The position numbers and the translations under genes were made by a program. Of a stretch of DNA of 64,000 nt, positions 36,222 through 45,189 are shown piece by piece. The notes beneath the pieces were generated by a model. The model saw only the letters and a list, made by a program, of their open reading frames with translations. It was not told the DNA's origin and searched no databases. This DNA is from Bryopsis sp. KO-2023 (lineage: Eukaryota; Chlorophyta; Ulvophyceae; Bryopsidales; Bryopsidaceae). The DNA lies in contig BSYQ01000007.1 in NCBI GenBank assembly GCA_030272585.1, positions 2,856,001 to 2,920,000 on the forward strand, written 5' to 3'. The stretch's first letter is position 1; every line of letters begins with the position of its first letter.

Positions 36222-37066
36222 ACCACGGGGAGTTGCAACCGTACCAGGTCGCTCAGGCCGAGGATGGGTCTTCGGACGCCATGTCTCTCGCCACGGCCGA
36301 GGACGCGTTGCCCCACGGCAATATGTACGTCCAACAGAACGTCCAGCACTTCAACAATATCCACCACAACGTCCAGGTCGACGTGGAGCACCGGGTGGAC
36401 GAGCGGCTCAACCAGATCCAGGTCGATGCAGGAGCCTGGGCCAAGAATACGCACGAAGGCCTGAAAGAAGCGCTCGACCAGATCAGATACGAGAACGCGG
36501 TCCTACAGGAAGAGGCCGAGCAGCGGCATCAAGCTCAGCTCGCGCAGCAACGGGCCGAGTTCAACCAGCGCTTGGAAGATCAGCGCCGCGATCTGGGCCG
36601 GCTCACCACAGAGGCCGAACATCGACTCCATCTGTCCCAGCAACGTGCTGTGACCAAAGCCGAAGTCGAGGTACAACGTGCGGCGGCCAAAGCCGAGCAA
36701 GATCTACGGGCCCTGGACGCAGTTACCGAGCGATTGGACCGAGAGTTGCTTTCTACCTGCACTGCGGTGGCCGAAGTAGACGAGAAGGTGAAGATGGACG
36801 ACAAGAACCACGGCCAGAAGTTCGAGGAGCTGGTCGAGTTGTGGTCCAAGCAGGCTGTACCCGTACCGCCTCAAGCGAATGTTCCAGCCATGATGGCAGG
36901 GTCACAGACTCAGACTGTGAGCCCTCAAACAGGGACCAGACCTCGGCAGCAACCCGGTTGTAACGCACCGTACCGTAACGCACCGGGTCGGTACGGTAAC
37001 GTGTTCGGTCGGTGCACGTACCGACCGGACGTTACAACAACGCTTTTGCGTTACAACAACGACTGA
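36218..37066 (+). CDS. Gag-like coiled-coil protein of the retrotransposon
   Basis: A frame of 282 residues starting MNHGELQPYQ. About residues 70-210 form a long coiled coil rich in Ala, Gln, Glu and Arg (EEAEQRHQAQLAQQRAEF, RAAAKAEQDLRALDAVTERL). The position right after ORF1 suggests a capsid-like role, but no Cys-His nucleocapsid knuckle is present. The last 40 codons read into a palindromic insertion (repeated YRNAPGRYGN-type codons from CGTACCGTAACG units), so the natural C-terminus is probably lost. The frame stays open upstream to 36137, but the ATGA overlap makes 36218 the likelier start. Confidence 0.65.
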   Translation: MNHGELQPYQVAQAEDGSSDAMSLATAEDALPHGNMYVQQNVQHFNNIHHNVQVDVEHRVDERLNQIQVDAGAWAKNTHEGLKEALDQIRYENAVLQEEAEQRHQAQLAQQRAEFNQRLEDQRRDLGRLTTEAEHRLHLSQQRAVTKAEVEVQRAAAKAEQDLRALDAVTERLDRELLSTCTAVAEVDEKVKMDDKNHGQKFEELVELWSKQAVPVPPQANVPAMMAGSQTQTVSPQTGTRPRQQPGCNAPYRNAPGRYGNVFGRCTYRPDVTTTLLRYNND

Positions 37067-37654
37067 TACGAACGTCCGTCGTATGACACGCGGTTCGGCC
37101 CACTCACCCAACACGTGGTTCGGCCTGACAGTAGTCGGACCGAACCAGCTCACCATCATCATAGCCACACATTAAGGGAGAGGGCCAGACCGCCTCTGAG
37201 GTGGCAACCCTCAGTTCGGCCTGGAGCCTCACATTCAGCTTAGGGTCCATTAGGACACGGCCAAGGGGCCATTAGAACACTGGGTTGGATGAAAGGGTTG
37301 GACAGGCTGTCGGCCCGGCCGAATACTTATTCGGCCCGGACCACAGCCTCATTGTAACTTGGACATCTTGTAAAGATCCTTGTTTGAGAAAGTGTTTCCG
37401 TGCTCTAGACGTAAGTCCACTCGACTAGTCTATCATTGTTCCAACGTTTGTATCAACGACCAAATCGTTACAACAACGACCTGGGTCGTTGTTGTAATGA
37501 CCACACGTTATTATAACAAAGCGTTGTTGTAACGTGTTACGTTATAAGTAACGTCGTTTCCGACTCGTATAACGTATGCACCGAGAAAAGACGTTACAAC
37601 AACGATCGGTTACGTTACGTGTAACGATCACACGTTACAACAACGACCCAAGTC

Positions 37655-38059
37655 GGTACAACAACGTAATGGCGTTGCAGTAACGTCATGTGGATGACGT
37701 ACAAAGTAACCCCCGCAGGGTCCCGAGAACCCAAGGGAACCCAGTGGGATTCGAACACCGTACCACACGGTGTCGAGTCATCTACACTGAGCGCTAAGCC
37801 AAGTGGACCACGATGATTCTGTGGTTGTTGCAATAATATACCCTAATTTCACAGAATTACAAACAGATTAAGGTATATCATCGCAACAGCCACAAAGTTA
37901 TCGTGGTCCACTTGGCTTAACGCTTAGTGTAGATGACTCGACACCGTGTGGTACGGTGTTCGAATCCCACTGGGTTCCCTTGGGTTCTCGGGACCCTGCG
38001 GGGGTTACTTTGTACGTCATCCACATGACGTTACTGCAACGCCATTACGTTGTTGTACC
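37655..38059. repeat. 405-bp palindrome with tRNA-like arms
   Basis: The arms run about 185 bases each, from GGTACAACAACGTAATGG on the left to its complement on the right, around a ~30-base A/T-rich loop near 37842-37871. Each arm contains a tRNA-like block with the B-box-like TTCGAATCCC (or its inverse) and an A-box-like segment (CTTGGCTTAACGC), followed by GGGACCCTGCGGGGG. It is inserted in the space where protease and reverse transcriptase would be. Confidence 0.8.
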
Positions 38060-38217
38060 GAACGTCGTACTGTCTGTGTCGGTACAACAACGTCAGTGAC
38101 ACGTTGCAACAACGACCCGATGTTGGGTGCCGGTCGTTGGCGATAACGTATCGTACCGACCCAGTACCGATGTTGTACCGTACCGTAAAAAAAATTCGTA
38201 CCGTACCGTACCGTACC

Positions 38218-38682
38218 CAGAGATAGGACTTTACGGTTACGGTCACCGTAACCGGACCGTAACCACCGTAACCGGACCGTAATCGGAGTACAATTTTCGT
38301 CAGAAAATCGTACTTTTACGGCCGTAACCGTAGCACCGTACCACTCCGTACCGCTCCGTACCGGACCGTAACGACCGTAACGGCCGTAACAACCGTAAAC
38401 CGTAGAAAGTGACCCCCGCAGGGTCCCGCGATTCCAAAGGAACCCAGGGGGATTCGAACCCGCGACCCTACTGACTGCAGCCTAACGCTTTAGCACTGAA
38501 CCACGCTACTTCACGGTGATTTAGGGCCTACCGTAGTTATACCGTACCTGTTCCGTACCGTAAAAACAACATATTACTCCGGTTACGGTACGGAGTTACG
38601 GCCGTAGTACGGTGACCGTAACCCGACCGTAACCGGACCGGACCGGAGTCGGACCAAAAATTTGGCCCAAGTCCTATCTCTG
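38218..38682. mobile_element. hAT-like TIR element, copy 1 (465 bp)
   Basis: Inverted ends CAGAGATAGGACTT and perfect 8-bp target duplications ACCGTACC (38210-38217 and 38683-38690). The core on the minus strand is tRNA-like with GGTTCGAATCCCC and a CTGCAGT loop. CCGTAACCGGACCG-type short repeats make up most of both ends. No coding. Confidence 0.85.
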
Positions 38683-38724
38683 ACCGTACCGACCCATTAC
38701 GGTGCGTATCGTACCGTAGGGGGT

Positions 38725-39215
38725 CGTTACGGTACTGCCCAGCTCTGCTTGTACGCCCTGGCTCAGTGGCGTCACTACCTCGAGGGCGCTCCAGGCGGGG
38801 TCACCGTCCTCACTGACCATCAGCCAGCTACCCACTTTCTCCAGCAGAAGGTGTTGTCTCGTACCCAGACACGATGGCTCAAGTATTTCCAGTCCATCAT
38901 GCCAGTCATCAAGTACATCCCAGGACGCAGCAATGTGGTTGCGGACGCGCTTTCCAGGCGCACCCACATCTCGGCAATTTCGGAGGCCAAGATCTCGCCC
39001 GCGGAGGCTCAAGCTTGGCAGGATGCACTGGCAGAAGACCCTATTCTGAGCTCTATTCGTACCAAACTGCAGGCTGGTGGATCCGTTTCTGATTATTCCC
39101 TTAGTCAGGAATCCTGACTCAGGATGGGTTGCTTCTCTACACTAGTCCGAACCCAGGAGCACTACCAAAGGTGGTGGTGCCACGAGCGAAACGCCAGCAG
39201 ACATGGGCTGAGACC
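38725..39215 (+). pseudogene. Retrotransposon RNase H fragment and linker
   Basis: The conserved gypsy RNase H features are ALAQWRHYLEG, VTVLTDHQPATHFLQQK, RTQTRWLKYFQSI and IPGRSNVVADALSRR. The catalytic N-terminal part of RNase H and all of reverse transcriptase are missing. The frame stops at TGA 39115-39117. One base over, it continues with the family segment TQDGLLLYTSP...VVVPRAKRQQTWAE, which normally precedes the integrase zinc domain. So there is one frameshift here, then a 1.4 kb insertion. Confidence 0.8.
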
Positions 39216-39217
39216 CC

Positions 39218-40650
39218 TGTGCACAGGACAGGACAGGACAGACTGTCTGTTCTGTGCACAGGTGCACAGACCTGTACACATACTATGGATCCGACACCGA
39301 TATGTCGGCGTCCGACTTTTCCGATAACCGATAAAAGTCGGCCTCAGAAAGCGCCGATGTTGTCGGCGCCCGACTAATTCGGTCCGACATAGCCGATGTA
39401 CCGATATAATCGGCCCGACTGTAATAGATCGGTCCGACTTTTCCGATAAGTAACGGCCGATCATCCAATTCTACCTTTGAAACCAGATCGGATCGGGATC
39501 GGGATCGGCGTTTTCCGATCAGATCGGGAATTTACCGATTTTATCGGATTTTCCGATCATCCACCGACCCCGATCCGATCATGATCGGAATGTCGGGTGA
39601 CGTACAAAGTGACCCCCGCAGGGTCCCCAGAACCCAAGGGAACCGAGTGGGATTCAAACACCGTACCGCACGGTGTCGAACCATCTACACTAAGCACTAA
39701 ACCAAGCGGACCACGGTGGAATCGTGGCTGTTGCAATAATATACCCTAATTTTACAGAATTACAAAAAGATCAAGGTATATTATTGCAACAGCCACAAAT
39801 CCACCGTGGTCTGCTTGGCTTAGTGCTCAATGTAGATGGTTCGACATCGTGCGGTACGGTGTTTGAATCCCACTCGGTTCCCTTGGGTTCTGGGGACCCT
39901 GCGGGGGTCACTTTGTACGTCACCCGACATTCCGATCATGATCGGATCGGGGTCGGTGGATGATCGGAAAATCCGATAAAATCGGTAAATTCCCAAATTC
40001 ACCGACTTCGCGCCTTTCATGCCGATCATGATCGGACGACTCCGACTAACGCTCCGATCATAAGATCGTACCGACTTTTTGAACGGCCGCGAAGTCAGAT
40101 CGGATCGGGGTCGGGATCGGGTGAGCCGACCTTTAATCGGGTCGGACGCCGATCCCGATTAGTCGGTCCGATCATGGCGCCGATCTCCGATGATCGGGCC
40201 GATAATGATCGGAAAAAAAAAATCGGAAAAAAGCCGACTTTTTTCGTATCACTTAGTAATAGACGTTAGTGAAAATCCGATCCCGATCCGACCCCGTTTA
40301 GACCTATTTATAGCAGGCCGATAATTGCCGACTGTATCCATAGTATGCCTGTACAGCACAGCACAGACAGGGTCTGTGCAAAATCTGTGCAGTTTCTGTG
40401 CAGTTCTGTGCAGATTCTGTGCAAAATCTGTGCAGATTCTGTGCAGTTCTGTGCAGATTCTGTGCAGAGTCTGTGCAGAGTCTGTGCAGTTTTGTGCTGT
40501 GCTGTGCAGTCTGTGCACCTGTGCAGCACAGGTCCGACCTGTGCACAGAACAGACAGTCTATCCTGTTCTAGCCTGTGGAATTTCGCAAAACAGGACAGG
40601 ACAGCACAGGGTGCACAGAACCCGTACAAAACCCTGTCCTGTTCAGCCCA
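39218..40650. mobile_element. Composite palindromic insertion inside pol
   Basis: The outer ends are rich in CAGGACAGG / CCTGTCCTG and CTGTGCACAG. Inside come GATCGG-rich arms and, at the centre, a 469-bp palindrome (39526-39994). Near 40345-40515 the unit CTGTGCA(G/A) is tandemly repeated about a dozen times with 5-10-base spacers. The insertion splits the polyprotein between the linker and the integrase zinc domain. No clear target duplication was found. Confidence 0.6.
39526..39994. repeat. 469-bp palindrome with tRNA-like arms
   Basis: Arms of about 220 bases pair from GGGAATTTACCGATTTTATC inward to a loop near 39745-39775. Arms carry the same tRNA-like block and GGGACCCTGCGGGGG motif as the palindrome at 37655-38059, but the outer parts differ (GATCGG-rich instead of ACAACG-rich). 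Confidence 0.8.
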
Positions 40651-41185
40651 TGACTGAACGCCAGGTGATTCTACACGATCACCACGACATACCAATGGCC
40701 GGTCACCCTGGGGTGGCTCGTACGGCCGACTTGGTGAGCCGAAAGTACTGGTGGCGCGGATGGAGAAGGGCCGTGGACCATTACGTGCGAACATGCAGCA
40801 CGTGCCAGGTGATGAAGACGGACAACGCCAAGGCGAAGGGGTTGCTGAACCCATTGCCCGTCCCCACCTACAAGTGGGAACAGGTCACCACGGACCTCAT
40901 GACGGACCTTCCAGAGTCCCAGGGGTTCACGGCCGTGGCTGTATTCGTCGATAGGCTCACGAAGTTCTGCAAGTTCGTCCCGTGTTCCAAGGAAGCGACG
41001 GCCCAAGGATACGCTGACATGTTCTTCAAACATGTGTTCCCCACGTTCGGAATACCGAGCGTGATCATCTCGGACCGAGACCCGAGGTTCACCAGCCAGT
41101 TCTGGAAGGAGCTGTTCTGGTTGCTTGGGTCCTCGTTGAAGATGTCAACAGCGTTCCATCCTCAGACTGACGGACAGTCTGAGGT

Positions 41186-42123
41186 CAGTGATAGGACTTT
41201 ACGGTTACGGTCACCGTAACCGTACCGTAACGCCGTAACCGGACCGTAACCGGAGTACAATTTTCGTCGGAAAATCGTACTTTTACGGCCGTAACCGTAG
41301 CTCCGTACCGCTCCGTACCGCTCCGTACCGGACCGTAATGACCGTAACGGCCGTACCAACCGTAAACCGTAGAAAGTGACCCCCGCAGGGTCCCGCGATT
41401 CCAAAAGAACCCAGGGGGATTCGAACCTGCGACCCTACAGACTGCAACCTAACGCTTTAACACTGAACCACACTACTTCACGATCAGAGATAGGACTTGG
41501 GCCAAATTTTTGGTCCGGCTACGGTCCGGTCCGGTTACGGTCGGTTTACGGTTCCGTATTACGGCCGTAACTCCGTACCGTAACCGGAGTAATATGTTGT
41601 TTTTACGGTACGGAACAGGTACGGTATAGCTACGGTAGCCCCTAAATCATCGTGAAGTAGTGTGGTTCAGTGCTAAAGCGTTAGGCTGTAGTCTGTAAGG
41701 TCGTGGGTTCGAATCCCCTTGGGTTCCTTTGGGTTCTCGGGACCCTGCGGGGGTTACTATTTACGGTTTACGGTTGGTACGGTGGTTACGGTCGGTACGG
41801 TCCGGTACCGGAGCAGTACGGAGTGGTACGGTGGTCCGGTTCCGAGCACGAAAACCACTCCGGTCCGGACCGTAACTACCGTAACCGTAAGTGACCGGAG
41901 TGGGGTTACGGTACGGTTTACGGTACCGTAACCGGAAAGTCCTATCTCTGTTCACGATGATTTAGGGCCTGCCGTAGCTATACCGTACCTGTTCCGTACC
42001 GTAAAAACAGCATATTACTCCGGTTACGGTACGGAGTTACGGCCGTAGTACGGTGACCGTAACCCGACCGTAACCGGACCGGACCGGAGCCGGACCAAAA
42101 AATCGGCCCAAGTCCTATCTCTG
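41186..42123. mobile_element. hAT-like TIR element, copy 2 (938 bp, holds a nested copy)
   Basis: Ends CAGTGATAGGACTT and (inverted) CAGAGATAGGACTT, with duplications TCTGAGGT at 41178-41185 and 42124-42131. Without the nested copy it is about 465 bp like the others. The duplication lies across the integrase codons for Ser-Glu-Val and itself contains AG-GT. Confidence 0.88.
41485..41950. mobile_element. hAT-like TIR element, copy 3 (466 bp, nested)
   Basis: Inverted ends CAGAGATAGGACTT and perfect duplications TTCACGAT (41477-41484 and 41951-41958). It sits inside copy 2, within that copy's tRNA-like core. Confidence 0.88.
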
Positions 42124-43239
42124 TCTGAGGTCACAATCCGGACCTTGGAGAACTTTCTACGTCCCTACGTGGAAGCAAGGCCGGACGGGTGGGCGAAACT
42201 ACTGAACACGGCCGAGTTCGCAGCTAACAACGCTACGAACGCTTCGACAGGCTACTCGCTGTCCTACCTCATGTACGGCCAGCACCCTCGTGCCCTCGAA
42301 GTGTACCGTCCGAAGTCGATTGTGGAAGCGGCGGACGCAATGGTGGCGCGAATGGACGAGGAGATGAACGAAGCGAAGAAGAACTACAAACTGGCCCAGG
42401 ACCGCATGGCAGAGAACGCGAACAGGAAGCGCAGACATGTCGAGTTCCAAGTCGACCAAGAAGTCTGTCTTCGTTCATCACACATTCCACTGGCAATTAC
42501 AAAGCACCTGCCCTCGAAGATTCGAAGAAAGTATGTGGGGCCATTCAAGATCGAGAAGGTGATCCCTCCGGTGGCTTATCGTTTGACGCTACCGAGCACA
42601 TGGCGCCTCCATCCCACGTTCCACATCTCGAAGCTGAAGGAGTTCCGTCGTTCGTCCGAGTTCGTACGCGACGTCAAACCAGGACCAGTACTCACGGACG
42701 AGTTGACGGGACAGCTTGAGTACGAGGTGGAGAGCATACTTCGATCAAAGGGAACGGGCAAGCGAAAGAGGTACCTCGTACTGTGGAAGGGGTACCCACT
42801 ACATGAGGCGACGTGGGAGCCAGAAGAGAACTTCACGAGTGCGGCTGACCTACTGGCCGACTTCATCGTTAAGGAGGCTCGTACGCGACGCACGCGTCGT
42901 CGTAACCGTACCTGAAGCAGCGATACCCGTACGAGGAGGGTGGGGACGGACTGAGTGCAAAGTCAGCTCGTCCCAGTGGATGGCCGGTATGGGACGGAAC
43001 AAGTCCACTGCCACGAGTCTGACGAGGTGTCTCCCGCTCGTACGAACTGCCATGGACGGACGACACGTCAAGACGTACCGTGAGGTGACGTATGCGAAAG
43101 TAAGGGAATAAGAGGAGGGTAACCAGGGAGGTTATCTACCAGCACTCTTGTTATCAACCAGTACCAGATCGGAGAGCAAAAGAAAGAGAGGAAAAAAAAA
43201 AGATAAGGCGATATTCGGACCAGAATCACGACAGCGAAG

Positions 43240-44694
43240 ATGGCGACCTTCCTGGAAATGGCCCAAAAGATGCCGACGGAAAAAGAGGAGTTGGAGCGCA
43301 GGTTGGCGGAGGAAACTACGAGGGCGGAATCGGCGGAGAAAAAGATCGCAGAGTTGGAAGCCGAGTTGGAGAAGGTTAAAGCGGACAAGACGGTCGACGA
43401 GCTTAAAAGTGAGCTGGAAAAGGTCAAAGGAGAAAAAGATGTGGCCGAGTCGGAGTTGGAAACGGCCAGGCGTCAGCTCGAAAGCGCAAAGAAGGAAACA
43501 GAGCTCGCGAGTCTGCTGCAGCGCGGTGCGCTCGACAGGGAAAAAGTGGAGAAGGAATTACGATTGTCCGACGCGAAGGAAGCCCAGGACAGGCTCAAGT
43601 TGGTGGTCCAGGCTGCAGCCGAGGTGGATAACCAGCGTGTGGCCAGCATCCGGAAAACCCTCGCTGAGGCTTGGACCAACATCGACGTCACCCTCACCAC
43701 AGGCACCAATGCCTTCTCGGTCGCACGACCCACGCGGGAAGCTTCCGAAGTTGCGACAATGGTTCCACCTTCCCAGCCATTACAACCTGGTGGCGACGTG
43801 GGAAGTGAGGGACCTCTTCTGTCACCAACAGAACTCTCCGGCTTCCTGACCACTCCGCGCATCCTTCCACCACCCGAGAACACCACCAAGCCACGTCCAG
43901 TGACGCCAGCAGCTCGTCCCGAAACATGCGCCAGCAGTGAGGATGAGGAACCACCAGCGGAATTGGGGCAACCACTTCCAGTGACGTCTACAGCTCCAAC
44001 CCGTCCCAGGACAAAACGCAATCGCATTGTGGATCCCCGCAGAATTCCACTACTCCAGCGAGCGGCTAAGGCGGGGTTTGGGAGGTTCGACATGCCGGTC
44101 CAAGTGGCTACCGAAACGGTCATCCAGGACGAAAGTGGAGGAACGTCAGCCGACACGGGTTCCACGCCAAAACCGGCAAATACCCCAACGGCGACTCCAA
44201 ACACCCCAACGGCGACTACGACGACACGGACTCCAACCCAAGCTACGAGAGGAACGGCGGACGGGGGAGGCATCCCAATCTGTCCAGCGTGCTCGGCCAC
44301 GGGGAGGCCGGTGAGGGAGCAGTACGACCGGGTAATCGGTTGTGGGAAGCACCTCACGTGCCTCTCACACAACGCCGGCCTCCGCTTGGCCGCGCGCGCC
44401 GTACGGTTTCACCTCCAGGACGGAATTTTCCCGGAAAACGAGGATATACTCCAGGATTCTCGTACCCCGATGCTTGGTGACGACGTCGTTCTGGTGCCCG
44501 GCTTGGATGAGCCATTTCCCGCGAGCGAGTGTCCGGCTTGCTACAAACGCGAGCTCGGAACGGAGTGGCCTGGACGTTTAAAAGAAATTATCAACGGATA
44601 CGGGAAATTATACTATGCGCGCACCGGTATCGAACCCCCTCACGTTCCTAAAGGGGGGTCGCGAAAAAGGCGCGCACAGGGGGCACCGGAGTGA
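43240..44694 (+). CDS. Third ORF of the retrotransposon: coi­led coil plus zinc-like module
   Basis: An intact 484-residue frame between the chromodomain stop and the 3' LTR, starting MATFLEMAQKMPTEKEELER. Residues 10-150 form a long coiled coil (AELEAELEKVKADKTVDELK). A Pro/Thr-rich linker follows (TPTATPNTPTATTTT). Residues 345-450 hold a Cys-rich module, CPAC...GCGKHLTC...ECPACYK, spaced like a RING or zinc-ribbon fold (C-x2-C, C-x2-H-x2-C, C-x2-C). A basic end (GGSRKRR) could be nuclear localising. There is no signal peptide or membrane helix, so it is not envelope-like. It may be a structural, nucleic-acid-binding or ubiquitin-ligase-like factor. It is the only long retrotransposon frame without breaks. 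I know of no named family that matches. Confidence 0.75.
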   Translation: MATFLEMAQKMPTEKEELERRLAEETTRAESAEKKIAELEAELEKVKADKTVDELKSELEKVKGEKDVAESELETARRQLESAKKETELASLLQRGALDREKVEKELRLSDAKEAQDRLKLVVQAAAEVDNQRVASIRKTLAEAWTNIDVTLTTGTNAFSVARPTREASEVATMVPPSQPLQPGGDVGSEGPLLSPTELSGFLTTPRILPPPENTTKPRPVTPAARPETCASSEDEEPPAELGQPLPVTSTAPTRPRTKRNRIVDPRRIPLLQRAAKAGFGRFDMPVQVATETVIQDESGGTSADTGSTPKPANTPTATPNTPTATTTTRTPTQATRGTADGGGIPICPACSATGRPVREQYDRVIGCGKHLTCLSHNAGLRLAARAVRFHLQDGIFPENEDILQDSRTPMLGDDVVLVPGLDEPFPASECPACYKRELGTEWPGRLKEIINGYGKLYYARTGIEPPHVPKGGSRKRRAQGAPE

Positions 44695-44996
44695 ATTGGT
44701 TTTTCCTGTTGTTGTTTGATTTCGTTCAGTATTCGGTTCGGGGTTTTTCGTTTCGTGGGTTCTTTTGTGAAAGCGTCGGGGACGCTGATAAACGGTTTTC
44801 TTTATTGACTTCTTTTGTGAGTGAGTTTGGGTTGAACAGTATCGAACGGGTTTCTCGGTTTTATTCTCTTGGGTGCGGAAACACTGGGACTGGTTGGGAC
44901 AAACATTCGAACAGTTTTACTGGGTTATTTTGTGTAAGGATTTTGGAGATGAACTGTCGGCTTCGCGGGACGCGAAGTCGTTGGGGGGGGACTAGT

Positions 44997-45176
44997 TGAT
45001 ATGAACCTCTGACTCACCAGTCCGTCCAGAAGATACAGCTGGACGGGGACGGTTCGAGATGTGAGATCTCGTACCGTCCCAGAGGCCATATAACGCGGAC
45101 TAGCGTCCCCACCACAGTTCTATCCTTTTTGCAGTAAACTCTTGTCTTCGGTCTGTGACCTCAACCGTTCATATCA
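44997..45176 (+). repeat. 3' LTR, 180 bp
   Basis: Same length and ends as the 5' LTR. A polypurine-like GTTGGGGGGGGACTAG lies directly before it. Confidence 0.93.
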
Positions 45177-45189
45177 AGCGTTGTGGGTC

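Larger units (their letters stand above)
40651..42915 (+). pseudogene. Integrase-chromodomain part of pol, interrupted by a TIR element
   Basis: Codes in two blocks, 40651-41185 and 42124-42915. Block 1 has the zinc-binding HHDIPMAGHPG...CSTCQ (HHCC), then the catalytic Asp residues in TTDLMTDLP and ISDRDPRFTS. The catalytic Glu lies in HPQTDGQSE at the very edge of the insertion. Block 2 has the C-terminal integrase region (KYVGPFKIEKVIPPVAYRL, LHPTFHISKLK) and a chromodomain (YEVESILRSK, RYLVLWKGYPLHEATWEPEE). Integrase joins the cDNA to host DNA; a chromodomain targets marked chromatin. The 938-bp insert plus one 8-bp duplication accounts for the break exactly, and without it the frame is continuous. 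Confidence 0.9.
35810..45176 (+). mobile_element. Chromodomain-type Ty3/gypsy LTR retrotransposon, defective
   Basis: Two direct 180-bp LTRs (35810-35989 and 44997-45176) start TGATATGAAC and end GTTCATATCA, differ at two bases by eye, and are flanked by AGCGT at 35805-35809 and 45177-45181. Order inside: a primer-binding-like site, a 66-codon frame, a coiled-coil gag-like frame, RNase H, integrase with chromodomain, and a 484-residue third frame. Protease and reverse transcriptase are absent; their place is taken by palindromic and TIR insertions. The RNase H-integrase part is broken by at least one frameshift and by two large insertions. The near-identical LTRs indicate recent insertion, so either the inner insertions are younger still or the element moved as a passenger with them. 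Confidence 0.9.

Noticed and set aside
37067..37460. Solo LTR or regulatory block after the gag-like frame
   Set aside because: The sequence has some LTR-like features (GTAAAGATCC, TTGTAAC) but no boundaries, duplication or second copy.
39218..40650. CRISPR-like array
   Set aside because: Repeats are irregular, palindromic and without unique equal spacers, and the context is nuclear eukaryotic DNA.
40304..40657. Frames rich in repeated His-Arg-Thr-Ala-Gln or Cys-Ser-Val-Gln
   Set aside because: They translate a CTGTGCA tandem repeat inside a transposon insertion, not a gene.
43240..44694. Envelope-like gene of the retrotransposon
   Set aside because: No signal peptide, membrane helix or cleavage site; coiled coil and zinc-like module instead.
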